This document shows, in pieces, positions 1 to 7,314 of a DNA stretch of 13,478 nt (positions within the stretch are counted from its first letter, which is position 1; every line of letters begins with the position of its first letter). Where the stretch lies: positions 1 to 13,478 of the forward strand of contig CAZWUU010000019.1 of NCBI GenBank assembly GCA_964637485.1, read 5' to 3'. This DNA comes from C7867-002 sp964637485. GTDB taxonomy: Bacteria > Patescibacteriota > Minisyncoccia > Phycocordibacterales > PALSA-1337. The notes under the pieces are model-generated. The model ran no database searches, was not told the DNA's origin, and worked only from the letters and a program-made list of their open reading frames with translations. The position numbers and the translations under genes are program-made.

Positions 1-151
1 GGGGTAATCGAACCCCAATTTAAGGCTTGATAATCCTTCGTTCTCAAAGTTAGACGATAGGGCCGTGATTATGAATAAGAAAGGAGTTTATCGGCTTTTG
101 TCGACTATATCAAGCGATAATACGGTAAAACGCCCATCCTCGCTGGTATGT
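1..151. other. Left-edge region with no gene that can be assigned
   Basis: This stretch lies downstream of the methyltransferase stop and runs off the window. A minus-strand frame is open from about 87 to the edge and reads plausibly (it ends ...LSSLKLGFDYP), but no ATG, GTG or TTG opens it convincingly. A plus-strand frame is also open from the edge to a TGA at 28-30, so the tail of a convergent gene is equally possible. Bases 1-16 form a small inverted repeat (GGGGT, 6-nt loop, ACCCC). I cannot choose between these readings without the neighbouring sequence. Confidence 0.3.
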
Positions 152-937
152 TCAGTTGGATTTAAGCCTCTTTTTGAATTCCCTTACACTAATCAGGTTT
201 AGTATTTCCTGTCTATTTTTATCGAAGAATGCGTAACTGCCTATATCATCATTTTTATTGGCAGGCTTGAATAGTTTTTGCGATCCTTTTTCTGCCACGC
301 CACATCCATAGTCAGAATCGATAGTATACATACTCAAGTCTGACCTTTCCATTCTTAACTTTAGGAACGCCTTCCAGACATCACCCGTCCAAACTCCAGG
401 TATCTGATATGGGGGTGTATATTCCTCTTTCAACGGATTGCAATCGTGTATTACAACGACTCCGCCATCGTTTAACCATTTAACTGAATTAACAATGTCT
501 CTGTATGCCTGTCCAGATTCATGCAAACCATCTACAAAGATGATGTCATATTTCATCTTTATATGTTTTGCAAAAAATTCATCGGATGTCACCCTATATG
601 TCGTATCAACATTCGGATCTACCCCATGCTTCACATCTATCTTAATATTTTCCCAATTATGCCCAGGCTGAGTCGGTCTATTAATGCCTATTTCCAAATA
701 CGATTTGTATTTACGTCTCTTAATAAACGCTCGTATTATCTCAGAACGAGTCATGCCGACATGAGTATACTCGCATGTTTTCACCTTATATCGAATTTTC
801 ATGACATACTGAAGTACCATCGTTATAGCAGATACGATCTTATTCAAGACTGGCAATAAAACATGAAAAAAGGCGTTTCTTATACGCTGAAATGCTGTTT
901 TATCATATGCAACTATGCTTTTTGTTTCTGAAGACAT
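152..937 (-). CDS. Class I SAM-dependent methyltransferase (Methyltransf_24-like)
   Basis: The 261-residue protein has a Rossmann-type methyltransferase core. Motif I is YLEIG (80-84), an acidic strand end is GVDP (105-108), and FVDGLH (134-139) followed by a helix and GGVVVIHDCNP (158-168) is the pattern of the Methyltransf_24 family. SAM binding is therefore well supported, but the substrate is unknown; relatives often modify sugars or small molecules. Residues 23-46 are hydrophobic after a basic start, suggesting membrane association or a buried helix. The ATG (935-937) directly abuts the murF stop (938-940), so the gene is almost certainly translated from the murF transcript. That position, where mraY or murD is common, suggests but does not prove an envelope-related substrate. 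It ends in TGA. A 15-bp direct repeat brackets the gene (85-99 and 978-992). Confidence 0.8.
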   Translation of the reverse strand: MSSETKSIVAYDKTAFQRIRNAFFHVLLPVLNKIVSAITMVLQYVMKIRYKVKTCEYTHVGMTRSEIIRAFIKRRKYKSYLEIGINRPTQPGHNWENIKIDVKHGVDPNVDTTYRVTSDEFFAKHIKMKYDIIFVDGLHESGQAYRDIVNSVKWLNDGGVVVIHDCNPLKEEYTPPYQIPGVWTGDVWKAFLKLRMERSDLSMYTIDSDYGCGVAEKGSQKLFKPANKNDDIGSYAFFDKNRQEILNLISVREFKKRLKSN

Positions 938-2239
938 CTATTTTTTATCCAACCATTCCTGTTCTTGACGCACAAGCAGTTTATCGGCTTTTTCTGGCTC
1001 TAGCAAGAGCGCCTTGGTAACTCGCTCCATTCGTATAGACTGAGAACCTTTTATAAATACTGTATCGCCCGCCTTTACACTGCCACTCAAATATTCCGCT
1101 GCCTCATTGGATCTGTCGAAATGTTTGGCACAACCAGCGTTGAAACCTAGTGATAGGGCTTCCATGTATGTATCTTTGGATCTCGGGCCGACAGTTATGA
1201 GATCATCTGCAATCCCTACTAACTGACTACCAATATATCTATGCTCTTTTTGAGCATATTTTCCCAGTTCGAGCATATCCCCAAGCACGGCGATCTTTCT
1301 TCCGGTTGTTTCCAATTGCTTCAATGTTTTTAGACCGGCCAAAACAGCATCAGGTGATGAATTATATGTATCATCTATGATCACAGATCCATTTATACCC
1401 TGCAGTATATTCATTCTTCCCTTAGGAGGATTGAAGTTGCTCGTGAAGTCTGACATATCACCCACCGATACGCCCTTTGCCTTAGCGACAGCATACCCCG
1501 CCAGAACGGGAAACGCATAAGTTTCACCGAGAACTCCCCTCAATGTTATTGGAATAGTTTTATCACCATCTACAATATCAAAGGCAAACCCAGTAGGTCG
1601 GTTGTCTTCATAAACTATTCGTGACTTGCATGCTTTTATATCCGAACTGCCAGTTGCACCGAATGAAATCACTGAAACATCCTTATCTTTCACACGATCT
1701 CCGAGCGAAAGGGTATTCTTTTCGTCTCCATATACGATGAGATATCCGCCACTCTTCAGCGCGGTTGCCAAATGTGCCTTTTCTTCGAAAACGTCTTTTG
1801 GACTATTGAAAAACTCTACGTGAACCGGAGTTTCGCTTATCTTAGTGATGACTGATATATCTGTTTTGAGCCATTTCGCAATCTTTTCTATATCACGCGG
1901 ATGATCAGCACCAATTTCCAAAACTAGACATTCCGGATATTCCTTTCTTAGCATTATGAGCACAAACCCGGCGTATATATTTTTCAACCAACCGGTCGGA
2001 CTATACCAAGCATTGCGAACACCAATGATTGTAAGCGGTAGGCCGATTTCGCTGTTAAGACTTTTTTCTGATTTGCGAATATGCGCTATTTTTGTCTTCA
2101 AAACGTCGTATATAGCATCTTTTGTCGATGTTTTACCCACACTTCCTGTCACTGCTATCACGTACGGCTTGTATTTCTTTACGATTAATCGCGCTTCCAA
2201 TACTAGAATATATACCAGGATCTTCTTCAATATGGACAT
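938..2239 (-). CDS. murF: UDP-MurNAc-tripeptide--D-Ala-D-Ala ligase (MurF-type Mur ligase)
   Basis: MurF adds D-Ala-D-Ala to UDP-MurNAc-tripeptide in the cytoplasm, using ATP. The 433-residue protein shows the Mur ligase central domain: P-loop TGSVGKTSTK (31-40) and the acidic motif LEIGADHPRDI (107-117). The C-terminal region carries DDTYNSSPDA (289-298), GDMLELG (320-326) and KGSQSIRMERV (398-408), which point to MurF rather than MurE or MurD. Oddly, the usual N-terminal substrate-binding domain with its D-S-R motif is missing. The P-loop begins at residue 31, preceded by a hydrophobic and basic helix (residues 3-23) that may anchor the enzyme to the membrane. The gene starts 24 bp after the ftsI stop and abuts the methyltransferase gene. 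The family call is secure; how the nucleotide precursor is bound without domain 1 is unclear. Confidence 0.88.
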   Translation of the reverse strand: MSILKKILVYILVLEARLIVKKYKPYVIAVTGSVGKTSTKDAIYDVLKTKIAHIRKSEKSLNSEIGLPLTIIGVRNAWYSPTGWLKNIYAGFVLIMLRKEYPECLVLEIGADHPRDIEKIAKWLKTDISVITKISETPVHVEFFNSPKDVFEEKAHLATALKSGGYLIVYGDEKNTLSLGDRVKDKDVSVISFGATGSSDIKACKSRIVYEDNRPTGFAFDIVDGDKTIPITLRGVLGETYAFPVLAGYAVAKAKGVSVGDMSDFTSNFNPPKGRMNILQGINGSVIIDDTYNSSPDAVLAGLKTLKQLETTGRKIAVLGDMLELGKYAQKEHRYIGSQLVGIADDLITVGPRSKDTYMEALSLGFNAGCAKHFDRSNEAAEYLSGSVKAGDTVFIKGSQSIRMERVTKALLLEPEKADKLLVRQEQEWLDKK

Positions 2240-2263
2240 GCACCTATATTATCTTGGTTTTTC

Positions 2264-3976
2264 CTATCTGTCAGGTGGTATGTTGTAGTAATTAATGAGA
2301 AAACCGGTTATCTCATCAAATGGTTTCGTCAATGTTTCAGATGCATATTTGGCATTCTTTGGATATATTTGATATATAAAAACTATGAATTTCGGATTAT
2401 ATGCTGGGAAAAATCCGAAAAACGAGTGCAACCAGCGATCGCTATAATATCCCCCATTCTTCAAGTCGGCGATGGCGGCCGTGCCGGTCTTTGCCGCCAC
2501 ATTATATCTGTCTCTTTTAATTGATCCTTGTGCCAGAGCTTCATCGACCACTTTTACAAGCATCTTCTTCACGTCATCCGCTGTCGACTTCTTGAGTATT
2601 GGGCCCACTTTTCTCGTATCCGTCTTTTTTGATGTTCCATCAAGATAATTTATTCGACTGACCACATGGGGCTTTATGAGGTAACCGCCATTCGCAAGCA
2701 CCGAAAGTGCGCGTACCATACCCACTGGAGAGACTGCTATGCCTTGTCCGTATGATGCCGTGGCTATGTCTATATCCTCCGGCTTAACCAGATTATCCGC
2801 AAGGGGCTTCGCCTCGTTTGGAAGGTCTATACCGCTCTTTGTGTTTATTCCGAACTTTTCGAAATATTTTACAAAATCTTGAGCACCTGTTCGAAGCGCT
2901 ATGTGGGCCACACCCATATTAAGTGATTGGCTCAAGACTGACTGCATATCAGTCTTTCCTCTGGCTCTTTGATCGTAGTTACATATCTTCTTTTGATTGA
3001 GAATGATACATCCTTCATCTTCATATTCGTAATCCAACGTTATCGAGCCTGAATCAAGAGCAACAGCCATCGTAAGCGGTTTCATTATCGATCCCATTTC
3101 GTATACGTGCTCAACCATCGGATTTGAGAGTAATCGCGACGATGACAAGCTACGCAGATTATTCGGATCATAAGAAGGATGGGACGCCATGGCTATCACC
3201 TCTCCTGTATTAGGATCCATGATTATCGCTCCTATCTCATCAGGCGACCAGCTATCTTCCGTTGTCTTCATGATTTTCTCAACGAACGCTTGTACCGTCG
3301 GCTCGATAGTGGTCACAATATCGCCCGACTTCGGATTTTCATAAAAGATAGAGGTAATACCAGAAAATATTTGAGCGAACAAGTTTCTTGAAGATATGGA
3401 TACTTCACGACCGAGTATTTCGTCATAATGCTTTTCTAGTCCATATCTACCGGATATTTCTGTCGATGTTCCAGATTGGCCGACGATGCCTAGGGCATGT
3501 GCCGCCAGATTGTCACCCGGATACTGTCTCCAAGCTTCTTCGGCGAGACCGATCCCATTCAGTCCGAGTTGAGTGATAAGTAATGCCGTCTCATCACTCA
3601 GTCTATACAACAGCTCTTCGTATGGATCATCGACTTTAGCAACCTTGCTATCAAATGACTTTTTATCAATATTTACGTAATGCGATAGGGCATTGTATGT
3701 ACCAGACGGATCAGTCACCTGCATGGGATTCATATACAGAGTGAATCCGCTTTTGACTGATGCTGCAGACGTTTCTATTCCATCCTTCGAACTGAAATAT
3801 ATCGTTCCTCTAGAGAATATTTTTGATTCCGGCTTAATGTATTGAGATTCTGCTTTTGCCAGATATTTATCGCCGTTTATTATCGATATTCTATACAATG
3901 TAAACAAAATAACGCCGGCAAATATCATAATGCCAGCACCGATGATCCTAGTTCTTATTCGTTGATTATAATTCAT
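2264..3976 (-). CDS. ftsI: Division-type class B penicillin-binding protein (FtsI/PBP3-like transpeptidase)
   Basis: This membrane-anchored D,D-transpeptidase cross-links septal peptidoglycan outside the membrane. In 570 residues there is a short cytoplasmic tail, one transmembrane helix (about 11-30), a PBP dimerisation region beginning with SRGTIY (55-60), and a transpeptidase domain from about 245. All three catalytic motifs are intact: the nucleophile motif S296-I-M-K299, S351-L-N353, and K496-T-G498. No PASTA domain follows, so it resembles FtsI more than the PASTA-bearing Gram-positive PBPs. The ATG (3974-3976) lies inside the end of the ftsL-like gene with an 11-bp overlap, suggesting translational coupling. 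AGGA four bases upstream is one of the few Shine-Dalgarno-like sequences in this window. The assignment as FtsI rather than PBP2 rests on the dcw neighbourhood. Confidence 0.92.
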   Translation of the reverse strand: MNYNQRIRTRIIGAGIMIFAGVILFTLYRISIINGDKYLAKAESQYIKPESKIFSRGTIYFSSKDGIETSAASVKSGFTLYMNPMQVTDPSGTYNALSHYVNIDKKSFDSKVAKVDDPYEELLYRLSDETALLITQLGLNGIGLAEEAWRQYPGDNLAAHALGIVGQSGTSTEISGRYGLEKHYDEILGREVSISSRNLFAQIFSGITSIFYENPKSGDIVTTIEPTVQAFVEKIMKTTEDSWSPDEIGAIIMDPNTGEVIAMASHPSYDPNNLRSLSSSRLLSNPMVEHVYEMGSIMKPLTMAVALDSGSITLDYEYEDEGCIILNQKKICNYDQRARGKTDMQSVLSQSLNMGVAHIALRTGAQDFVKYFEKFGINTKSGIDLPNEAKPLADNLVKPEDIDIATASYGQGIAVSPVGMVRALSVLANGGYLIKPHVVSRINYLDGTSKKTDTRKVGPILKKSTADDVKKMLVKVVDEALAQGSIKRDRYNVAAKTGTAAIADLKNGGYYSDRWLHSFFGFFPAYNPKFIVFIYQIYPKNAKYASETLTKPFDEITGFLINYYNIPPDR

Positions 3977-4310
3977 GGCTTCCTGAAGCCAGATTTACAG
4001 CAGAAGCCGTTGGAGCCGGCCTTTTTATGTACATGGACACTTTTGCCTGAGCCAGGCCGTATGAGCTGATTATCTCCGGGGTGATTCGGCTAGTAACTTT
4101 CAAATATTCTGCGTCCAACGCCACGACATCGCTGTTTAGGGCACTGATCTTATCATCAATGTTTTTTATAGCGACTGTTTTGTCGATAAGAAAATACAGA
4201 TTCATTATATAGAAAAGGGCTGTAACAGCGCAGGCAACCAACAGAATCAGTGACAATAAAGCTCTTCTGTCATTTATTTCGGACGCTGTTTTTGCTATTA
4301 CTCTCATCAT
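3966..4310 (-). CDS. ftsL: FtsL-like septal membrane protein
   Basis: A 114-residue bitopic membrane protein with a short basic cytoplasmic N-terminus, one transmembrane helix (about 17-40), then a heptad-like segment (about 43-75) typical of the coiled coil with which FtsL pairs with FtsB. It ends the helical part with YGLAQAK (84-90), a sequence common in FtsL-type proteins. Sequence conservation in this family is weak, so the call rests on topology and on the position between rsmH and ftsI, the classical ftsL slot. Its role would be to recruit and activate the FtsW-FtsI synthase. It begins ATGATG, so either methionine could start. The start lies one base after the rsmH stop, and the 3' end overlaps ftsI by 11 bp. 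The tail beyond residue 97 is rich in Ala, Pro and Ser and is probably disordered. Confidence 0.75.
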   Translation of the reverse strand: MMRVIAKTASEINDRRALLSLILLVACAVTALFYIMNLYFLIDKTVAIKNIDDKISALNSDVVALDAEYLKVTSRITPEIISSYGLAQAKVSMYIKRPAPTASAVNLASGSHEL

Positions 4311-4311
4311 T

Positions 4312-5229
4312 TTATTTAAATATTTTCTCTATCACTCTCAACTTCGCACTTCTTGCTCTTGGATTGGCTTCGATCTCCTCATCAGAAGCAACAATAGGTT
4401 TTTTGTTTATTAGTGTTGCATGTTCGGGGGCCAACGACTTCATAAAATTTTTTACCATGCGATCTTCCAAGCTGTGGAATGATATGACCGCAAGTCTTCC
4501 GCCATTTTTCAAATATTCGAAGCTCTTCGATAAACCTATCTCTAGCGATTTCAATTCATCATTCACTGCGATTCGTAGCGCCTGAAATGTCTTTGTGGCC
4601 GGATGAATCTTTCTTCGTCTGTACACTGCTGGTACGGCTGAATATACTATTTCTTTGAGCTCATACGTGGTATCGATACGCTTCTTCTGCCTATACTGAA
4701 CTATCGCTCGGGCTATCCTCCTTGCATATATTTCCTCGCCATAGGCATATATGACATTTGCTATATCATTTTCTTCCCAGTCATTCAGAATATCTTTGGC
4801 CGTGAAGGCGTGCTGTTCCGGCATACCCATGGTCATGTGTACTGGCTCATCTTTCATAAAGGTAAATCCTCTACCGCTGTTTTCCAGTTCGTCGGAAGAC
4901 AAACCGAGATCAAGCAGTACATAATCGAGGCTCGATATACCCTCCTTCTGGAGCCATTTGTCCATGTTCCTGAAATTATCGTTCGCAAGTACGAGTCTTT
5001 CACATCTTCCGTTCAATACCGTTCTTGCGCGATTTATAGCTTCCGGATCACGATCAAAAGCAATGATATTCAGCTTGCCTCTCAATCTCTGGGACACCGA
5101 TAATGCGTGTCCCGCTCCACCGAGAGTGCCGTCCAAATACCAAGGAGTCTCTCCTCTGATAATACCCTTATCAGAAATCAGGTTTTCTACTACTTCATTT
5201 AAAAGAACTGCCTTATGAATGCTCGACAT
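4312..5229 (-). CDS. rsmH: 16S rRNA (cytosine(1402)-N(4))-methyltransferase RsmH (MraW)
   Basis: RsmH N4-methylates C1402 in the ribosomal decoding centre using SAM. The 305-residue length is normal for the family. Visible motifs are the SAM-binding DGTLGGAGHA (33-42), the acidic strand end FDRD (58-61), DLGLSS (107-112), RGFTF (120-124), the family signature HPATKTFQALRIAVNDEL (209-226), ISFHSLEDRMVK (249-260) and NPRARSAKLR (289-298). The stretch after RGFTF reads PVHMTM where proteobacterial enzymes have PLDMRM; I believe this is a lineage variant and not a defect, because every other motif is intact. It begins one base after the mraZ stop, in the conserved dcw order. Identification is essentially certain. 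Confidence 0.97.
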   Translation of the reverse strand: MSSIHKAVLLNEVVENLISDKGIIRGETPWYLDGTLGGAGHALSVSQRLRGKLNIIAFDRDPEAINRARTVLNGRCERLVLANDNFRNMDKWLQKEGISSLDYVLLDLGLSSDELENSGRGFTFMKDEPVHMTMGMPEQHAFTAKDILNDWEENDIANVIYAYGEEIYARRIARAIVQYRQKKRIDTTYELKEIVYSAVPAVYRRRKIHPATKTFQALRIAVNDELKSLEIGLSKSFEYLKNGGRLAVISFHSLEDRMVKNFMKSLAPEHATLINKKPIVASDEEIEANPRARSAKLRVIEKIFK

Positions 5230-5230
5230 G

Positions 5231-5671
5231 CTATATCATTCCCGCCTCGCCATATTTCTCGGCAAGAACGTCGGCTCGAGCTTCCATATCCTTGGCATAT
5301 TTTTGCCATGCGGACTCATCCCACAATTCAGCTCGATTCTTTACCCCGAGGAACACTACTTTCTCGGCAAGACCGGCTCTCTTACGCAAATGATCTGGAA
5401 TGAGCATTCGACCTGACTTATCAACCTCTATCTCAACCGCCATCCCCAAAAGATAGCGGTTGAGGCTTCGGTTGTCCGCCTTGAACATCGAGGCTTGATC
5501 TCCTGACAACCGCTCGGATATTTTTTCCCACTCGGTCGCCGTAAAGACGAATAAGCAAGAATCGAGTCCCGGCGTGACCACCACCTTTCTTCCCATTTCC
5601 TTTCGGAACTTGGAAGGCAAAGATATGCGGTTTTTGTCATCGATAGTGTGGAAATATGTCCCGATGATCAT
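5231..5671 (-). CDS. mraZ: Transcriptional regulator MraZ
   Basis: MraZ is a ring-forming DNA-binding protein with two SpoVT-AbrB half-folds that controls its own dcw operon. Both DxxxR signatures are present, in TIDDKNRISLPSKF near the start and in VDKSGRMLIPDHLRKR in the second half. I chose the ATG at 5669-5671 (146 residues), because MraZ proteins almost always begin M-[IF]-x-G-x-Y-x-H. An in-frame ATG at 5708-5710 would add 13 residues (MNLFLITTLAGIS), but it sits inside the predicted operator repeat, which argues against it. No Shine-Dalgarno sequence helps the choice. This is the first gene of the dcw operon; rsmH follows after one base. Negative autoregulation through the upstream repeats is inferred from the E. 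coli and mollicute systems. Confidence 0.95.
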   Translation of the reverse strand: MIIGTYFHTIDDKNRISLPSKFRKEMGRKVVVTPGLDSCLFVFTATEWEKISERLSGDQASMFKADNRSLNRYLLGMAVEIEVDKSGRMLIPDHLRKRAGLAEKVVFLGVKNRAELWDESAWQKYAKDMEARADVLAEKYGEAGMI

Positions 5672-5707
5672 AGATATGCCCGCGAGAGTAGTGATAAGAA
5701 ATAAATT

Positions 5708-5749
5708 CATACCACTTCATCCCACTTGATGGGTATTTTACACCACCTT
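5708..5749 (-). promoter_or_regulatory. Predicted MraZ operator (GTGG/TGGG direct repeats)
   Basis: Read on the minus strand, AAGTGGGATG (5727-5718) is followed directly by AAGTGGTATG (5717-5708). A third copy, AAGGTGGTG (5749-5741), sits 21 bp upstream, so the GTGG cores are 21 and 10 bp apart, on one face of the helix. TGGGA-N5-TGGTA has the spacing of the E. coli MraZ target (TGGGN repeats with 5-bp gaps), and the AAGTGG core resembles the mollicute MraZ box. A possible -10 (TAAAAT, 5740-5735) lies between the first and second copies, but no good -35 is visible. Confidence 0.65.
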
Positions 5750-5772
5750 GATACAAATACACTAAAAGACAT

Positions 5773-5794
5773 CTGTGGATTAACTGTGGATATA
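5773..5794. repeat. Tandem DnaA-box-like repeats
   Basis: CTGTGGATTAA (5773-5783) and CTGTGGATATA (5784-5794) are consecutive 11-bp units. On the minus strand the cores read TAATCCACA and ATATCCACA, each one mismatch from the DnaA box TTATCCACA. They lie between the lysS terminator and the mraZ leader. A single perfect TTATCCACA also occurs at 10661-10653 (minus strand) just after valS. The match to DnaA boxes is visible; any function is inference. Confidence 0.35.
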
Positions 5795-5796
5795 TC

Positions 5797-5816
5797 AAAA
5801 AATCCCTTTCGGGACT
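5797..5816 (-). terminator. Rho-independent terminator after lysS
   Basis: On the minus strand, AGTCCC, a GAAA tetraloop, then GGGATT form a 6-bp stem with one G-T pair, followed by a run of T (six T in all from 5802 to 5797, two of them in the stem). It lies about 40 bp past the lysS stop and separates the greA-lysS unit from the mraZ operon. Confidence 0.75.
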
Positions 5817-5854
5817 TCGTGATTTAATTATGAAATTTTTGGAAATATATTTTT

Positions 5855-7312
5855 TTATTTTGGCCTCATCAACGGAAACATTTGCGTTTCTCTCAATGGC
5901 TTTCCGACTAAAGTTGCGAACAATCTGTCACCACTACCAAATCCGAAGGCTGGTGGCATGCCATGTTCGAGCATCTCTACAAACTCTTCGTCTGGCATCA
6001 TTGCTTCCTTATCACCCTTCGCTATGAGTTTTCTTTGAACATCGAAACGTTGCCGCTGATCTATAGGGTCATTGAGCTCAGCGAAGCCGTTAGTCATCTC
6101 CGCACCAGCAATGAGAAGTTGCGCGCGTAATGTCTTATCCGGGTTTTCTGGATTTGCTTTGGAAAGTGGCGAAACCAGCTTTGGATGATTTATGAGCCAA
6201 GCTGGACCGACTATCTGCTTCCTGCAATATTTCCACAATGTATCAGTAAGCCTCTCTCTATTCATGCCATCGTACTCAACTTTTAGTTCGCGGAGTTTGT
6301 TCTCCATGTCCTTATCCTTGGCAGTAAAAATATTTAATCCTGTCATTTTTTCTACAGTCTCCGCATAATCGAGTCTCGGCCAGCTATCTGGTGATAAATC
6401 TACTTTGCCCATTTTCGTCTCAAAGACATATGTGCCGAATGTGTTATAGACTACCTTTTTTATCATCTTTTCCGTAAAGGCTACGCCCTCCTCGAAACTC
6501 ATATATGACGAATAAAATTCTAAATTTGTGAATTCCTGGGCATGTTCAGGACTGGTGCCCTCGTTTCTGTACAATCGGCCGATTTCAAATGTTCTAGGAA
6601 ATCCGGCGGCCAGCAATCTCTTTTGCCAGAGCTCCCCTACTGATATTCTCAGGTACACATCCATATCATAGTCATTGTGATGCGTGGTAAACGGCCTCGC
6701 TTCAGCGCCTCCTGTAGTGACTTCCAATGTCGGAGTCTCAACCTCAAGAAAGCCTTCATTTTTCAAAAATTTCCTCACCTCATCCCAATAAGCCGCCTTT
6801 TTATGAAAAAGCTCTCGGAGCTCTTTGTCCATGATAAAGTCCAGATATCTCTTTCTTAGTTTTTCATCGGGATCCACCAGACCATGCCACTTTTCTGGCA
6901 AAGGCAACAGAGACTTTGAAGCAATAGTCCAAGCTTTGACAAGAATACTTTGCTCACCTTTTTGCGTCTTAAAGAATGTTCCGCTGACACTCACAATATC
7001 TCCAATATCGACAGCACTGGTCATGAGCTCGAACAGTTTTGACTCCAAAACGTCCTTTTTTACAACTGCCTGAAATGTATCCCTGCCGTCATCCAGAACA
7101 TAAAATAGTATCGCTCCCTGTCCACGTATTGCCATGATCCTTCCCGACAAGTGAACTGTCTCCTGATTCTTCTCATACACCTCGAAGCTTTTACGAGCAT
7201 CGGCTAGACAGAATGTGCGCGGAACCGAAACGGGATATGGATTCATGCCGGCTTTTTTTATAAGCTCTAGTTTTTTCAGTCGGGTTTCCCTGAGTTCGCT
7301 TAATGAGGCCAT
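5855..7312 (-). CDS. lysS: Lysyl-tRNA synthetase, class II
   Basis: LysS charges tRNA-Lys in the cytoplasm. The 485-residue protein has an N-terminal anticodon-binding OB fold (about 52-135, from VHLSGRI), which separates it from the shorter EpmA/GenX paralogues. The class II catalytic domain follows: motif 1 around FLEVETPTLEVTTGGAEARP (188-207), motif 2 FEIGRLYRNEG to EFTNLEFY (242-267), and motif 3 GFGSGDRLFATLVG to MFPLMRP (457-484). Motif 3 has GSGDR where most bacterial LysRS read G-I-D-R, but the arginine is kept. Its start is two bases after the greA stop, so it is cotranscribed with greA, and a hairpin terminator follows. Identification is secure. Confidence 0.96.
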   Translation of the reverse strand: MASLSELRETRLKKLELIKKAGMNPYPVSVPRTFCLADARKSFEVYEKNQETVHLSGRIMAIRGQGAILFYVLDDGRDTFQAVVKKDVLESKLFELMTSAVDIGDIVSVSGTFFKTQKGEQSILVKAWTIASKSLLPLPEKWHGLVDPDEKLRKRYLDFIMDKELRELFHKKAAYWDEVRKFLKNEGFLEVETPTLEVTTGGAEARPFTTHHNDYDMDVYLRISVGELWQKRLLAAGFPRTFEIGRLYRNEGTSPEHAQEFTNLEFYSSYMSFEEGVAFTEKMIKKVVYNTFGTYVFETKMGKVDLSPDSWPRLDYAETVEKMTGLNIFTAKDKDMENKLRELKVEYDGMNRERLTDTLWKYCRKQIVGPAWLINHPKLVSPLSKANPENPDKTLRAQLLIAGAEMTNGFAELNDPIDQRQRFDVQRKLIAKGDKEAMMPDEEFVEMLEHGMPPAFGFGSGDRLFATLVGKPLRETQMFPLMRPK

Positions 7313-7314
7313 TT

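Noticed and set aside
1..60. tRNA T-arm-like sequence on the minus strand (GGGGTTCGATTACCCC)
   Set aside because: With a 7-base TTCGATT loop, the position that must be C to pair with G53 is A. No anticodon or D arm fits upstream.
75..115. Similarity to the tmRNA resume region (ATAGTCGACAAAA on the minus strand)
   Set aside because: No tag reading frame ending in A-L-A-A or similar follows, and there is no tRNA-like 5' half; only a short word matches.
77..200. Open frame overlapping the methyltransferase end in another phase (minus strand, ends about 88)
   Set aside because: It has no start codon and about 30 open codons are expected by chance. The methyltransferase frame has a complete domain and its own stop.
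5428..5640. Alternative minus-strand frame within mraZ
   Set aside because: The mraZ frame contains both DxxxR signatures; the overlapping frame is arginine-rich, as expected of an out-of-phase reading.
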